The notes under the pieces are model-generated. The model was not told the origin of the DNA. It searched no databases and saw nothing but the letters and a program-made list of their open reading frames with translations. From positions 8,858,707 to 8,922,706 of the forward strand of contig OZ023182.1 of NCBI GenBank assembly GCA_963995505.1: DNA of 64,000 nucleotides, in the 5' to 3' direction. This DNA is from Hypericum androsaemum (Eukaryota; Streptophyta; Magnoliopsida; Malpighiales; Hypericaceae). Position 1 is the stretch's first letter. Each line of letters begins with the position of its first letter. Of this stretch, positions 22,461-33,239 are shown one piece after another. A program made the translations under genes and the position numbers.

Positions 22461-23141
22461 TGTTGTTTCGGAGGGTTGGTGTACTTGATTAGGATCTTCG
22501 GCAGTCGAGGCAAGTGTTGGACACTTTCTCCGTAAGACGAGATTGCCCCGTATATTTCAGTGCGGTACGGGCTTCGGCAATCATCCCCAAGATACAACGA
22601 CTGTTTAGGGCATTTCCAAGAATATTGCACACGTATCTCGAAACTTTCGGGCGAACCCTTATATACCCAGAACTTTCGGACTCTTGTAAGTGAGAATCGG
22701 GGGAGAGAAGAAAATAACTATTCCTAAGGAATGCTTATGCAATGAATTGCTGGGATGAAGATTATGGCAAGGAGGCAGGCCTATTTATAGGCTGGAGGAG
22801 GCAGGGAGGCAGCCACTCCGAAGGGACGCGTCCGCTCGGTCAGCAGGCTGTCTAGCTTCGCTCGTGGCCCTTCGGTGGCTTCTGTATTCTTCCAGGCACT
22901 GCGCCCATTGCGACCACTGCACACTGCGCCATGCGCGCGAGCGCGTGCTCGTGCTCGGACGGTGGGTTAGCCTTTTGGGTAGCCAATCAAGTTGGGAGGT
23001 GAGGAGGAGAATTCCTTATAAATAAGGAAATCCTCCTTGCTCTAATCAATGTGGTATTGCACTTTTCTACTTTTCTTTTGGGCCTCCACTTTGGGCCTTA
23101 CCATTTTGGGCCAAATGCATTAAAATGCATTCAACCCAACA
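22461..23141 (-). repeat. 5' LTR of copia copy B (681 bp)
   Basis: Matches the 3' LTR at both ends but lacks about 290 bp of its centre, with the junction in ttccaggcactgcgcccatt near 22890. The reversed TATA region is near 22780. Confidence 0.92.
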
Positions 23142-23327
23142 CATATGAGCGCTTGTGTTAGGTTTAATAGGATCGGTAGGAGCCACCCCGTTTTGTACCA
23201 AGCTCAGGCGATGAGGGAGATATTGAAGAAGAGTAAGAACTCGAGTGGCCATAGGAAAGTTAGTGGTGGTCTTCCTAGGAGCTCAAGTTGTATTCCCGCC
23301 ATTACAAGGGAGATTAATCAACGTTGA
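23142..23327 (+). pseudogene. DUF1677 paralogue, segment 3 of 3
   Basis: Begins with the second CATAT and encodes HMSACVRFNRIGRSHPVLYQ to a TGA at 23325. The C-terminus is four residues shorter than in the intact copy. Confidence 0.9.
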
Positions 23328-24295
23328 ACCAATAAGTACTTAACTAAAAAATAGTTAATTATGCAATTCTGGCGTGAATGGTTATGTCGATTAGCCTTGT
23401 ATCCTCAATTTGTATTAGTTATATAAATAATTAGTTTCCTCAATCTGGATTGGTTATGTTAGTTATTGCTTTATTTATGGATAGGCTTTCCTTTCCGTAC
23501 ACATGTAATCCTTTGTCAGTAATGCATTACTATATTTTATTATGGAACTTAATTATTATGAACTATTCATTCCAAGTTAACAATTTAATATTTTATTTTT
23601 CTGATGAAAAGTTTTAATTCTCTGGTACCATTAATGTACAAGTAAAGTTATGATTACCCCTGGCCTAGTCCACTTGCTTGTACATATAGCTAAATGAAGT
23701 CGTGATTTTGCCAAGTAGACACACTTCCTAAGACAAGTTGTATCGTTAGAAACTTGGATTCAATTAAGTCTCATCGGGCCCACGTTCGAGTTCCACATCT
23801 CGATGATAGGTGGCGGAGTCACCGGGACAACCAAGGTCGAGTTCCTCACAGTAACGTTCATCCATTTCGCCCACAGCGCGCCAAGCAAAGGACGAGGGAG
23901 AAGATCTCCGGATCCGGAGGGAACAAGGACAAGGATGCGTGCTTGTCGTACTTGTCGTTGGGCAATTTGAAAAGGTTGAAGAATAATTTTTGAAACAACA
24001 ATGACCGCAATCATAATTTGTACATAAATTAAGGTTCTAAGAATAACTTACCCTTTAAATTAAAATACACAAGTATACTCTCTACTGAAGATCCAAGTTG
24101 CAATAATATTGTTGCTCACATGTTTTTTTAAAATTTTAGTTTACATATAAAATTGTAACATGATATAAATAAAATGTATAATCCGTCGTTGTAGTTACAC
24201 ATTAGACAAAACCAAAGCAAGAACTAAAATATTGACATGTGATGGATTATGAATCACATGTTCTTTTTTTTAGAAACATGGATCACATGTTATTG
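23328..24295 (+). repeat. segmental duplication, copy 2, downstream flank
   Basis: Parallels 5186-6125, including the tggcggagtcaccgggacaa block. Similarity ends at about 24295, where retroelement sequence begins. Confidence 0.75.
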
Positions 24296-24850
24296 GCTTA
24301 ATATTCAAGAGAAACTTAGGTCTTGAAAATATTATGTAGGTGGGGCCTGGTGCGACATTTGTACCAGCATCTATATTAAATTCCTTTTGTAGATTCAGCG
24401 GATGCGGTAAACAACTAATATTAATCTTTATCCTAATAGAGTTCCAGAAGTCGGATATAGATTGACGAAAATACCCTAAATACAAGAGAGCAACAAAAAC
24501 TGAGGCCTGAGATTGACACCGTTGGAATATTGTATATTGTAATACTAATTCTAACATTGTCAAGGTGTAGGCTCCTCTTGTTTTGTGTTTCATAATTAGC
24601 CAAAAAGAGAGGAGAATAGTTTCTAGTCCTAAGATATTCTAACACTATAGATACTGTTTAAGGATCACGGGAAGGACCAGTTGACGAACATGTGTTGGGA
24701 AACACGAGGGCCCCAAGCAATGCACTCACACAAGCAAATCACGAACATGAGAAAGAACGAAGGCCTACATCCGGGGGCGTACCAAGCCACGGAAGATTTT
24801 TACTATTTCACTCTTTGGATCTTCACTTGCTCTTTTACAAAGAAAGGTAG
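24296..24850. repeat. retroelement 3' end or LTR fragment
   Basis: 24310-24425 is an inverted relative of 7600-7680. The rest (gttggaatattgtatattg near 24531) is LTR-like but its borders were not found. No coding sequence. Confidence 0.45.
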
Positions 24851-24858
24851 CCATCCAT

Positions 24859-26526
24859 TTAAGCCTTCTCTGCCTCACTCTTAGGCGAGTCCTTCTTGGA
24901 GAACTTAAAGTATCCATCCAAAGGAGTTAACTTGGGCTTGGCCTTTTGCATGCTGAACCTCTTCAGCACCTTCTCAATGTACTCGGCCTGTGAGAGAAAT
25001 AGCTTCCCTTTTGCCTTGTTCCTCTCAATCCTTATCCCAAGGATTTGCTTAGCCTCCTCCAAGTCTTTCATGACAATTCTCTCAGACAATTACTTCTTCA
25101 CCGTTCTCACCTCTTGAGCACTAGAGTCTGCTATCAACATGTCATCAAGATAAAGTAGGAGGATGATATAGCTCTTGCCAAAACTCATGAAATAGTAACA
25201 ATGATCTACCTCACAACGCACGAACTCAATCTCGTGCATGAACCCATCAAACTTCTTGTACCACTGCCTTGGAGCTTGCTTCAACCCATACAAACTCTTT
25301 CTCAACCTGCACACAAGCTCACTATTACCACCCGATAAGTACTCCTCTGATTGTACCATATAGATCTCCTAATCAAGATCGCTATAGAGAAAGGCTATCT
25401 TCACATCCAACTCCTCCAACATCAAATTTTTTGAAGCCACCATCAACCCATACAAACTCTTCCTCAACCTGCACACAAGCTCACTATTACCACCCGACAA
25501 GTACCCCTCTGGTTGTACCATGTAGATCTCCTAATCAAGATCACTATAGAGAAAGGCTATCTTCACATCCAACTACTCAAACATCAAATTTTTTGAAGCC
25601 ACTATACTCAGCACCATACGAATAGTGGTAAGCTTCACCACGGGAGTAAAAACATCGGTAAAATTAATATCGTATTTTTGCCTTCATAACTAGTTTTATC
25701 TTGTAACGCTCGGTGCCATCCACCTCTTGCTTAATCCTATACACCCACTTATTTTGCAGTGTCTTCTCGCTTTTAGGGTGTTGGACTAGTTCTCAAGTCC
25801 TCTTACTCCTCAATGATTCCATCTCGTCATCCATCGCAAGCTTCTACTTGCCCACTTGTCCGCTCTCTAACATCTCTGCAAAATCCTCGGGTTCTCCTCC
25901 ATCAGTCAATATAAGATAGAAATTAGCTAACAAATATCTATCCGAAGACCCATGTTGTCCAGTGAACCTCCTTACCGGAACTACTGGCAGTGGAGAACTT
26001 GGTCCCTCTTCCTCCTCGGCCTCTTGGCCACCTTGTACCTTCTTACTCCCACGCGAGTTTGAGATATCTAACTCGACCACCTCACTGCTAGAATCCAACT
26101 CATTGGATACACTCTCCATGTCCTTGTACAACACCTTCTCATTGAATATGACATCTTGGCTTCTAATAACCTTGTGATTCTTCTCATCCCAAAATCTGAA
26201 ACCAAAATTATCTCCTCTATATCCAATGAACGTGCACTTCTTGGACTTGGCATCTAGCTTTCTTCTATCATCTGCATCCACATGAACATAGAAAATACAA
26301 CCAAACACCTGAAGGTAGGTTAGATTGATCTCTTTGCTACTCCAAGCCTCCTCCGATATCCCATTCTCCAAAGGGGTTGATGGTCCTCTATTAATAAAAA
26401 AAGCCACGGTGTTAACCACATCCACCCAAAATATCTTTGGTAGGCCACACTTCAACCTCATGGCCCTAGCTCTCTCATTGATCACCCTGTTCATTCTCTC
26501 TGTGATGCCATTTTGTTTGGAGGTTC
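24859..26526 (-). mobile_element. truncated Ty1/copia element (integrase to RT)
   Basis: Minus-strand integrase C-terminus (25844-26526: GITERMNRVINERARAM, then LQVFGCIFYVHVDA) is followed by RT (24859-25640: GLKQAPRQWYKKFDGF, LLYLDDMLIA). RT carries an in-frame stop and a 162 bp internal tandem duplication. RNase H, gag, protease and both LTRs are missing. The YVDD box reads YLDD. At 26526 it meets an FPP synthase fragment on the other strand. Confidence 0.85.
25282..25605 (-). repeat. tandem duplication in RT, 2 x 162 bp
   Basis: 25282-25443 and 25444-25605 are near-identical. Period 162 bp is 54 codons, so the frame is kept across the repeat. Each copy has the same segment before the GLKQAP motif. 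Confidence 0.85.
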
Positions 26527-26580
26527 CAACTACTATTTTCTTCATGCAAATCCCATTCGTTGTGCATGTACATTTTGCAG

Positions 26581-26813
26581 GACAATTATCTAGATTGCTT
26601 TGGAGATCCGGAGGTGACTGGTAAGATATGTTGAGCGAATGCTGATTCTTCGTATAGTGATCCGTCCGTGTTCTGTATTTAGTTAAAGATGTGAGACTAT
26701 AAACTTTGTTGTCTTTGATAGGTTGGAACAGAGATATCGAAGATCGCAAGTGCTCCTGGTTGATTGTCAAAGCATTAGAACATGCTAATGAGGAGCAGAG
26801 GAGAATTCTATCT
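26581..26813 (+). pseudogene. farnesyl diphosphate synthase gene fragment (two exons)
   Basis: Exon 26581-26620 encodes DNYLDCFGDPEVTG, the region of the second Asp-rich motif (normally DDYLD) that binds the Mg-diphosphate in FPP synthases. A gtaag donor and an acceptor (ctttgatag, ends 26721) bound an intron of about 100 bp. Exon 26722-26813 encodes IEDRKCSWLIVKALEHANEE. Two defects are visible: the second Asp of the motif is Asn, and two extra bases (gagat for gat) after 26728 shift the frame. The downstream ENYGK-type sequence is absent. It is a dead fragment of an isoprenoid-pathway gene. Confidence 0.8.
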
Positions 26814-26962
26814 GTGAGCGAGAAGCTCCTGCGAAATTTGATTGTGCCTTGTATTGGAAGCATAGAATGTTAACTCAAGTTCTTTCTATTCCCAAGAGAA
26901 ATATGGAAAAGCTAATCTGGTGTGCGTTGACTAATTTCCATAATGATGATCCTGATGAAATA

Positions 26963-27319
26963 AGGTCCTTGGATTATAGTTTTATCACTCGCAGGTCTCA
27001 GTATTTTGGAAATAGTGTGTGAGGTCCTTGTGTTTAACAAAATATTGATCTCGGGTCCCTGGCTTACGTCAGCACTCGATTTTTCAAATTTTTTTGTTAT
27101 AAAAATGACCAAAATACCCTCGATAAAAAAAATAAAAACAAAAAATTGAGGGCAAAAAGGTCATTTCATATGAAAAAAAAGAAAAATCGAGTGCTGACGT
27201 CAGCTAGGGACATGAGACCAATATTTTTGTTAAACACAGGGACCTCACACACTATTTTCAAAACACAGAAACCTGCGAATGATAAAATTATAATCCAGAG
27301 ACCTGAGGGTAATTTGCCC
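26963..27319. mobile_element. foldback MITE 2
   Basis: Long inverted arms: ggattatagttttatcactc at the left pairs with the complement near 27280, and tgtgtgaggtcc pairs with its complement near 27235. The terminal sequence gggcaaattaccctcaggtc (complement of the right end) resembles the end of the 7752-8114 element, as does the internal ccctggcttacgtcagcac. The left tip is diverged. Confidence 0.72.
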
Positions 27320-27836
27320 AAGTGAATAACCTAACTCCAAGATCTCATCTACAATGAACTAGAAGTGCAAACTCATTAAATTTTAGTAGTTGGATTTGTA
27401 AGATATTGTAGATACAACCAGATTCAGTTTACCGGTACACATATATTCTTTTGGCCAGTAAATGGCAACTGTACTATACACCTATAGATAAATCTCAATA
27501 TAAGATCAAACACTTTCGAAGCTAATGATGAATTTGGAGTGATAGAGTCTGAGTGAAATATAAACATGAACTCTATATGGTTTAGGTTTTGGTTTTTGCC
27601 TGCTTTTGTGGCCCGAGGTATTTTGTAGCGGGACTGAATTTGATCTTGGATGTATTAAGCCCACCAGGCTTGTTCGGAACAAAAGTGTAGTCGTCAAATC
27701 TGCCCAAATAAAAAATTCCCTGATTTGATGGTCATTATTAAGACGGGTTATTTTCGTAAATTTACATATCTTGCTTCCCTCCTCTCCTGCTTCCCTCCTA
27801 AAACACTCCTCCTCCTCCCCCTCTCTCTCTCTCTCC

Positions 27837-27991
27837 GTCACCCGAATATCCGACCAGCAACTGATGAAGGAGATAAAGAACGCCGTGACCATCCCCGTGA
27901 AGGCCAAGGCGTGGATCGGCCACTTCATCAGCTGCAGATCCTCGAGGTCTTCGGAGTGGACTACATTAACGAGAGCGAGGTCCTCACTCCG
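27837..27991 (+). pseudogene. pyridoxal 5'-phosphate synthase PDX1 fragment
   Basis: Encodes VTRISDQQLMKEIKNAVTIP, then VKAKAWIGHF, in one frame. After a frameshift near 27930 it reads LQILEVFGVDYINESEVLTP. PDX1 has very similar text here, in the central part of its barrel. The fragment covers about 50 of roughly 310 residues, so it makes no enzyme. The GC content is higher than the surroundings, as expected for a recent coding copy. Confidence 0.8.
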
Positions 27992-28570
27992 GTCAGGCAA
28001 GCAAGGCAAAGAGTAAAACATTATTTACCATAAATATATATTTTCTGATCAAATTTATAAAGGAGACGGAGCAAAAGTTTTCTTAATGGCAGAGAGACTC
28101 TTAACAATATGATAAGATTTAGCCTATGCTTATGGATGGATCCAGATCGTGCCCGGAAGTTTGGTTTGTGCGACATCAGTTTCGGGAACAAATTAGGAAT
28201 AAGACAAAACATCTAATTTTTTTGTGGTGAATTATAGTACATTATTGAGACTCTAGACCATTCTTCTAATAAAGTGTTTTATTTTCATACTGTTTGAACG
28301 GAAAAATCCTAACTTTACAAACAAGTAGCTTAGATTAATGGGTGGAAAGAGTTTGAATATTTGAGAATATATCAGTTTAAATATTTGTTGCAAATTTTTG
28401 TTACATTTCAAAATTTTTATTTTGGCTCGAATCTAAATAAGTCGATATAGTTGTGTCGATACCTGGTGGTATAAACCAAAAACTTAAAAATCATATAACC
28501 CGCATTCTAAAATAAGCATAACTTGTCTTAATATCAAGCTACTTGCTATTTTGGGAGTAGAAGTATTGAA
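27992..28570. other. intergenic, no gene seen
   Basis: AT-rich sequence between the PDX1 fragment and the B3 pseudogene; short frames only. Confidence 0.45.
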
Positions 28571-30447
28571 AATTGGAAAAAGTACATTTTATTACTTTGT
28601 GGTTTGGCTATTTGAAGCTAATGTATGCTCTTCTCTTGCACCAGCCAGAGGAAGTCATTCCAGAAAATTTAATACAAGTTGAGCCATTGAGCCAAAAGCG
28701 AAAGATGGCACATGGTAGTCAAGCCACATTCAAACGATCTCCTGCAATAGAACGAGCCATCGAAATTCAAGCTTCTCTGTCATCTCAATTTCCTAGCATG
28801 ATCAAAGGAATGCTGAGGTCTTATGTCACCGGAGGATTTTGACTGGTTCGGATACGTCTTTCTTCTACGTTTTCAGCCCACTAAGAATCGTGATGTCGTT
28901 CGATCTTGATGATTTCTCGAATTGCAGAATCTGGAGAGTTCATTTTGTGCCAGGTACTTGCCAAAAGAAGAAGAGACTATGATGACTTTGGAAGACGAAG
29001 ACGAACAGTGCTCCAAAGCAATGTATCTTTCCACCAAGTTGGGTCACAGTGGTGGATGAAGAAGCTTCTCCCTACCTCACAATTTGTTAGTTGGAGACAT
29101 TGTTGTTTTCATCTGGTCAATCCGACTAGGTTCAAGGTAATTGTTGTTAACCTCCATTCCTTAGTCGTATGATGACAGTTACTAGATTACAATGTCTTCA
29201 ATAGCTTCACATTATATAACCAATTTTTAACCTTCACATTACAAGACTATAAACAAAAACTTACTAGATTCTTCTATGTTCTAAAAATGACAAGGTCTAC
29301 ATATCAAGAGCAAATGGAGAAGAAGCAGTGATAGGTGGTTCTTTTAATCTACCAAAATTGAATGTTTAAAACAAAACAGACACTTGCTGGTATGGCTGAT
29401 TCTGTTTTTCTTGGTCATGTCAATGCAAACTGATCTAGCCCCTCTGTGGTCATGCATGACACGTAACATACAGGGAACCGAGGCTTTTCGAAGAAAGAAA
29501 CCGAAGATTCGGACTCCCAGCTGCCCGAAGATTAGGACTCAACCGATGATGACAGTTATAAATGTCTGATACCGATGTGTATGAGCATTACAACAGTGCT
29601 CTGGGGTTTGACCTTGGTGATGGGATCAGAGGTTGCGAATTCAACGTTGATTTCAGTGAAGTAACGAGCTTTGCTTAGTTTGACATCTTGGCTGATGGCT
29701 GGGTCATAACTCCTCAACTCTCTGAGGGTCTTCGACTCAAGTATTATCATCTTTGCTGCAGCAGAAACTATTTTCTCCTCATATTAGCATGTTTTTCGTG
29801 GACTCAGTATAAAAATGATAGCCGGCCTCATCGCTGACACCGTTAATGTGGCAAAAAATATACGACATTCGAAGCCCACAACCTCCACCGATGAATTTTC
29901 CGTATGGAAGACAATCTTAGAAGCATTGCAGAGATTCGGAATGGATGTCGGCTTCCTGATTTTACATCTTGATCAGCTAATGAGCCTCACTGATAAGCCC
30001 AGGAGATTGGAGGAAGCAAGGCTGAGAGATCCGGTGCATTGGAAGAGCTGAGGAGTCTTGAAACCAGAATATCGAAAACTAAGGAGAGACTAAGTAGACT
30101 GGATGAGGAGGCCATGGCATTGAAGGCTGGTGGTCCTATTGGGATGGCGAGAAATAGAAAAGATTTATTTCCTATTCCTATTCCTATTCTGACTAAGTTT
30201 TGAATTCCTAATCTGACCTAGATAGGTTACTTATACACCAAGGATTTGTATCTATATAAAGACATGTTACCCTAGGTTTTTTGTATGGCTTTGTGGCTCG
30301 GAAACTCATCAATAAAAGTTCTCCTTTCTCCCCATGGATGTAGGCATTAGGCCGAACCACGTAGACTCTTGTGTCCGTGTTCTTTGCACGATCTTGTTCT
30401 CTAGTTGCTGAATTCATAACAAGTGGTATCAAAGCTAAGGTTGGAGG

Positions 30448-31160
30448 ATGTCAAATCACGGTGCGAAGTTTGCTCTTGTAAAGTTTGATAGTTTATTGAA
30501 TTTTGAGTTATGGCAAAGGCGTGTCAAGGATCTCCTCGTACAACAAGGAATGGTTATCGCGCTCTTGGAGAAGAAGTTCGAGAAGATGGAGGAGCAAGAG
30601 CGGGAAGAGTTAGAGGCCAAGGCAGTAGCGAAGATTTGCTTGTGCTTGGTGGATGATGAAGAGCCACCAGCTGGGTTGTGGAAGAGGATCTAGGTCGGAG
30701 TCAAAGAAGTTCAATGGAAGTGGTTTCAAGTGCGGAGAAGGGCACATGAAGGGAACTATCCAGGACGAACTAGGGATCAAGACAAAGAGGAAGGATTGGC
30801 ATCCACAACCATGGCCACATATTCAGACGGGTCGGATGGTGACTGACTTTCTGTCTTATCAAGTCCAATACATCTTGGTAATCTCTTTTCATTAGGAACC
30901 TTGGATTATAACAGTGATAGTTATAAAGGTATGCTAATGAAGGTGGAGAAGGATGCGATGGTAGGGATGAAGGGTGAAAGAAAATACCTACAAGTTAGTG
31001 AGGAACATTATTGTAGGTGGAGTCACATTAATGGGTCTGATGAAGCGAAAAAAAGCTCAGGTCATATGAGGTTGGTTCGTATGAGAGAGCAAAGTCTTGA
31101 CATGAATGGTTTGAGTAGAGTTGGGATTCGCAAAGACATGGATAGCGAGCTATGATTATT
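30448..31160 (+). pseudogene. copia gag remnant in the 1.95 kb element
   Basis: ATG 30448 opens with LVKFDSLLNFELWQRRVKDL and LVQQGMVIAL, a standard copia gag start, for 81 codons. A zinc-knuckle scrap (GSGFKCGEGHMK) follows, and then part of the gag-pre-integrase region. The knuckle has lost its second Cys. Confidence 0.75.
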
Positions 31161-31199
31161 TCGTGGAGGCAGTGTTGGCAAGGAGCCATGGTTGTCTTG

Positions 31200-31660
31200 G
31201 AGAAGCATTGTTAGCTAGGCTCTGCTATGGTTGTCTAAAGGAAAGTGCACGTCAAAGGTGTTGGGTAGGTTTTGCATGGGGAATGTGAAGCCGTTGTTAA
31301 CACCATGCGCAGATCGAGTATCTCACTCAAGGCCGAATGATGGAGTTCGAGGTATGTCGAGGGTTCTACTTGGTAGAACAAAAGGTTGCCCTTTGTATGC
31401 TATGACATGTAGCATTGGTTTGAGGCAAGAAGGTCCAGTGGAAAAGAAGTTCGAGATTGCGAAGCATGGGGCTGACCAAAAAATAGAGGGCGTGTCTATT
31501 GGTCGTAAGGTTGCTTCAGCAGGTAGACTTGCTAGTTGGAGTTCAATAGAGATTGGAAAAAATAGGCAAAGCAAGCTCAGAAGCTCGAGTTTGGGGGCTG
31601 GCTCCAAGTGATTGAACAAAAGGTGAAGAGAAAGTTGAGATGGTCTTATTGATGCAGTTA
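31200..31660 (+). pseudogene. RT-tail remnant in the 1.95 kb element
   Basis: Frame 31231-31611 includes GNVKPLLTPCADRVSHSRPN and PLYAMTCSIGLRQ, altered versions of the conserved text between RT and RNase H in copia elements. The same rearranged stretch is in the 44.7 kb element, so this deletion form has moved more than once. Confidence 0.65.
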
Positions 31661-32150
31661 TCTATGGTCCGAGATGGAGTCGGTAGAGTCGGATTAGTTT
31701 TGCAAGATCTTATGGTTCTTCATGGGGCGGTGTTTTGTCAAGGTAGAGTTTGTTGAAGTTCGGGTGAAGCTTCATGGTTCTTCCACGAGATGATTTCTCG
31801 CCAAAGTGGAGATTGTTGGGATGGCGAGAAATAGAAAAGATCTATTCCTATTCTGACTAGGTTTTGGACTCCTAATCTGACCTAGATAGGTTACTTGTAC
31901 ACCAATGGTTTGTATCTATATAAAGACATGTTACCCTAGGTTTTTTGTATGGCTTTGTGGCTCGGAAACTTATCAATAAAAGTTCTCCTTTCTCCCCGTG
32001 GATGTAGGCATTAGGCCGAACAACGTAAACTTTTGTGTCCGTGTTCTTTGCGCGATCTTGTTCTCTAGTTGCTGAATTCATAACATGTCCTAAGTTGGAG
32101 ATTATGTTACAAGTAAAGGCCAAGACACCTTGGTTCTGGGGAAGGTTCTG

Positions 32151-32985
32151 ATTCTGGTTTTGTTGGGATCAATGGTGGTCCTAAACTCGAGTTCGAATCC
32201 TTATGAATATAAGTGTGTTAAATATTTGTTGGAGATTTTGTCACTTTCATAGATCTGTTCATATTTGAATTATCTGGCCCAATTAATCGGATACCAAATA
32301 GTTTAAGAAACTAAACTAACTTTCAAAAAAAATATAAAAAGCTAAACTATATGTCACTCAATATGGAAAGTCATCTCTAGTGAATAATCTGTCCAACTTA
32401 GATATAAAATTGAACAGAATTGTGGGCACGATAAAAGAAGTCTGACTAAATTAAATGAACTGGCCACAAGAGTGGTAGAGGTTGCGACTCAAAGCACTTC
32501 ACCGCCAAGCAATCTGCTGATCATTCTGTATACATACTAACTTGTGGACTTGTCCAAAAACAGATGATGCTCTTACATTGGTCTATTTTAATTAACATCT
32601 TTGGTCTTTTTGGGGTCTTCAGGTGATTAAAAGGTGTAATGTTTATGTTCTGTTTTGAGCACAATATATGCCAATGTAATTACTAAATATTACAATTAAT
32701 CATATACTTATATTCATTTGTTAATCTAGATAAGTCCAGATAGAATATATGAGAGTATGAGTGCATAACCTAGACAATGTAAACACTGGATTTTACAGAA
32801 ATAATTTGTCAGAATTAACAACTTCGTGGGAATCTATACTTTTTTCTCCCACGTGTTTGGAATGAAAATGCCAAAACCGAACAAAGGAGACAGAAAGGAC
32901 CTGGCTATTATACTTCTACCAAACTGGTGACGTAGACACGTAAGACAGGAGATTAATTTTTGGGTGAAGTGATATCTCAGAGGTA
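32151..32985. repeat. 3' flank of the B3 gene, repeated downstream
   Basis: The stretch with gtggtagaggttgcgactc and the gtgattaaaaggtgtaatg block recurs near 36415 (short) and 57285-57725 (long). No coding sequence. It marks the edge of the tandem unit. Confidence 0.7.
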
Positions 32986-33086
32986 ACTTTGTTGCTTAAT
33001 GATCTGTTGTGCATTAAATCTAAAGAGAATGACAGGAACCAGAAAGGGAAATCCCATTTACACAGTCAGTTACGATTGGGTGAAGT

Positions 33087-33087
<1 letters not shown>

Positions 33088-33134
<47 letters not shown>

Positions 33135-33142
33135 TCTCTCTG
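33088..33142. repeat. (TC)n microsatellite
   Basis: About 26 TC units with one CC interruption. Confidence 0.9.
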
Positions 33143-33239
33143 CTTGGTTAGATTCTCTTCTTCTTCGTCGACACTTCACGATGACTGGGTGTGCGAGGAA
33201 GGGGCGATGGGAACGAGAGGCGGATGCGGTCGTCTGATC

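Larger units (their letters stand above)
17034..23141 (-). mobile_element. complete Ty1/copia retrotransposon copy B with target duplication
   Basis: Bounded by LTRs TGTTG...CCCAACA and by CATAT (17029-17033, 23142-23146). It inserted in the minus orientation into the DUF1677 paralogue. Gag, protease, integrase, RT and RNase H are present in a single frame with four stop codons. The LTRs differ in length (974 against 681 bp). No tggtatcagagc primer site follows the 5' LTR; the sequence after it starts attgtaagacg, so another tRNA primer is likely. Confidence 0.95.
30137..32085 (+). mobile_element. non-autonomous copia-type LTR element (1.95 kb) inside the B3 gene
   Basis: LTRs of 285 bp (30137-30421) and 272 bp (31814-32085) begin TGTTGGGATGG (the left copy reads TATTGGG) and end ATTCATAACA. 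The primer site tggtatcaaagc lies at 30424. The target duplication is GGTCC (30132-30136)/TGTCC (32086-32090), one base different. The interior keeps only scraps of gag, zinc knuckle, gag-pre-integrase and RT tail, so it cannot move alone. A relative is at about 44680-46272. Confidence 0.9.
28620..32150 (+). pseudogene. B3-domain transcription factor gene, unit 1, broken and split by a copia element
   Basis: A plant B3 gene of the At3g19184/Os05g0481400 type. Exon pieces are 28640-28842 (basic region, then SSQFPSMIKGMLRSYVTGGF, the B3 start), about 28927-29131 (FCARYLPKEEETMMTLEDED ... NPTRFK, the B3 end), an acidic linker near 29490-29560, and a helical C-terminal exon from about 29815 (MIAGLIADTVNVAKN ... 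DVGFLILHLDQLMSLTD). Defects: an in-frame TGA at 29056 (for the conserved Trp), a 1-bp deletion near 29110, another shift near 30020, and the 30137-32085 insertion in the last exon. The B3 fold would bind DNA, but this copy cannot be expressed whole. Confidence 0.85.

Noticed and set aside
25269..25625. 118-codon plus-strand frame with internal repeats (SSHPT)
   Set aside because: Antisense of the duplicated RT segment; the repetition reflects the 162 bp duplication.
26722..26813. Pumilio (PUF) repeat
   Set aside because: The KALEHANEEQ text looked like a PUF helix at first, but together with DNYLDCFGDPEV upstream it fits farnesyl diphosphate synthase much better.
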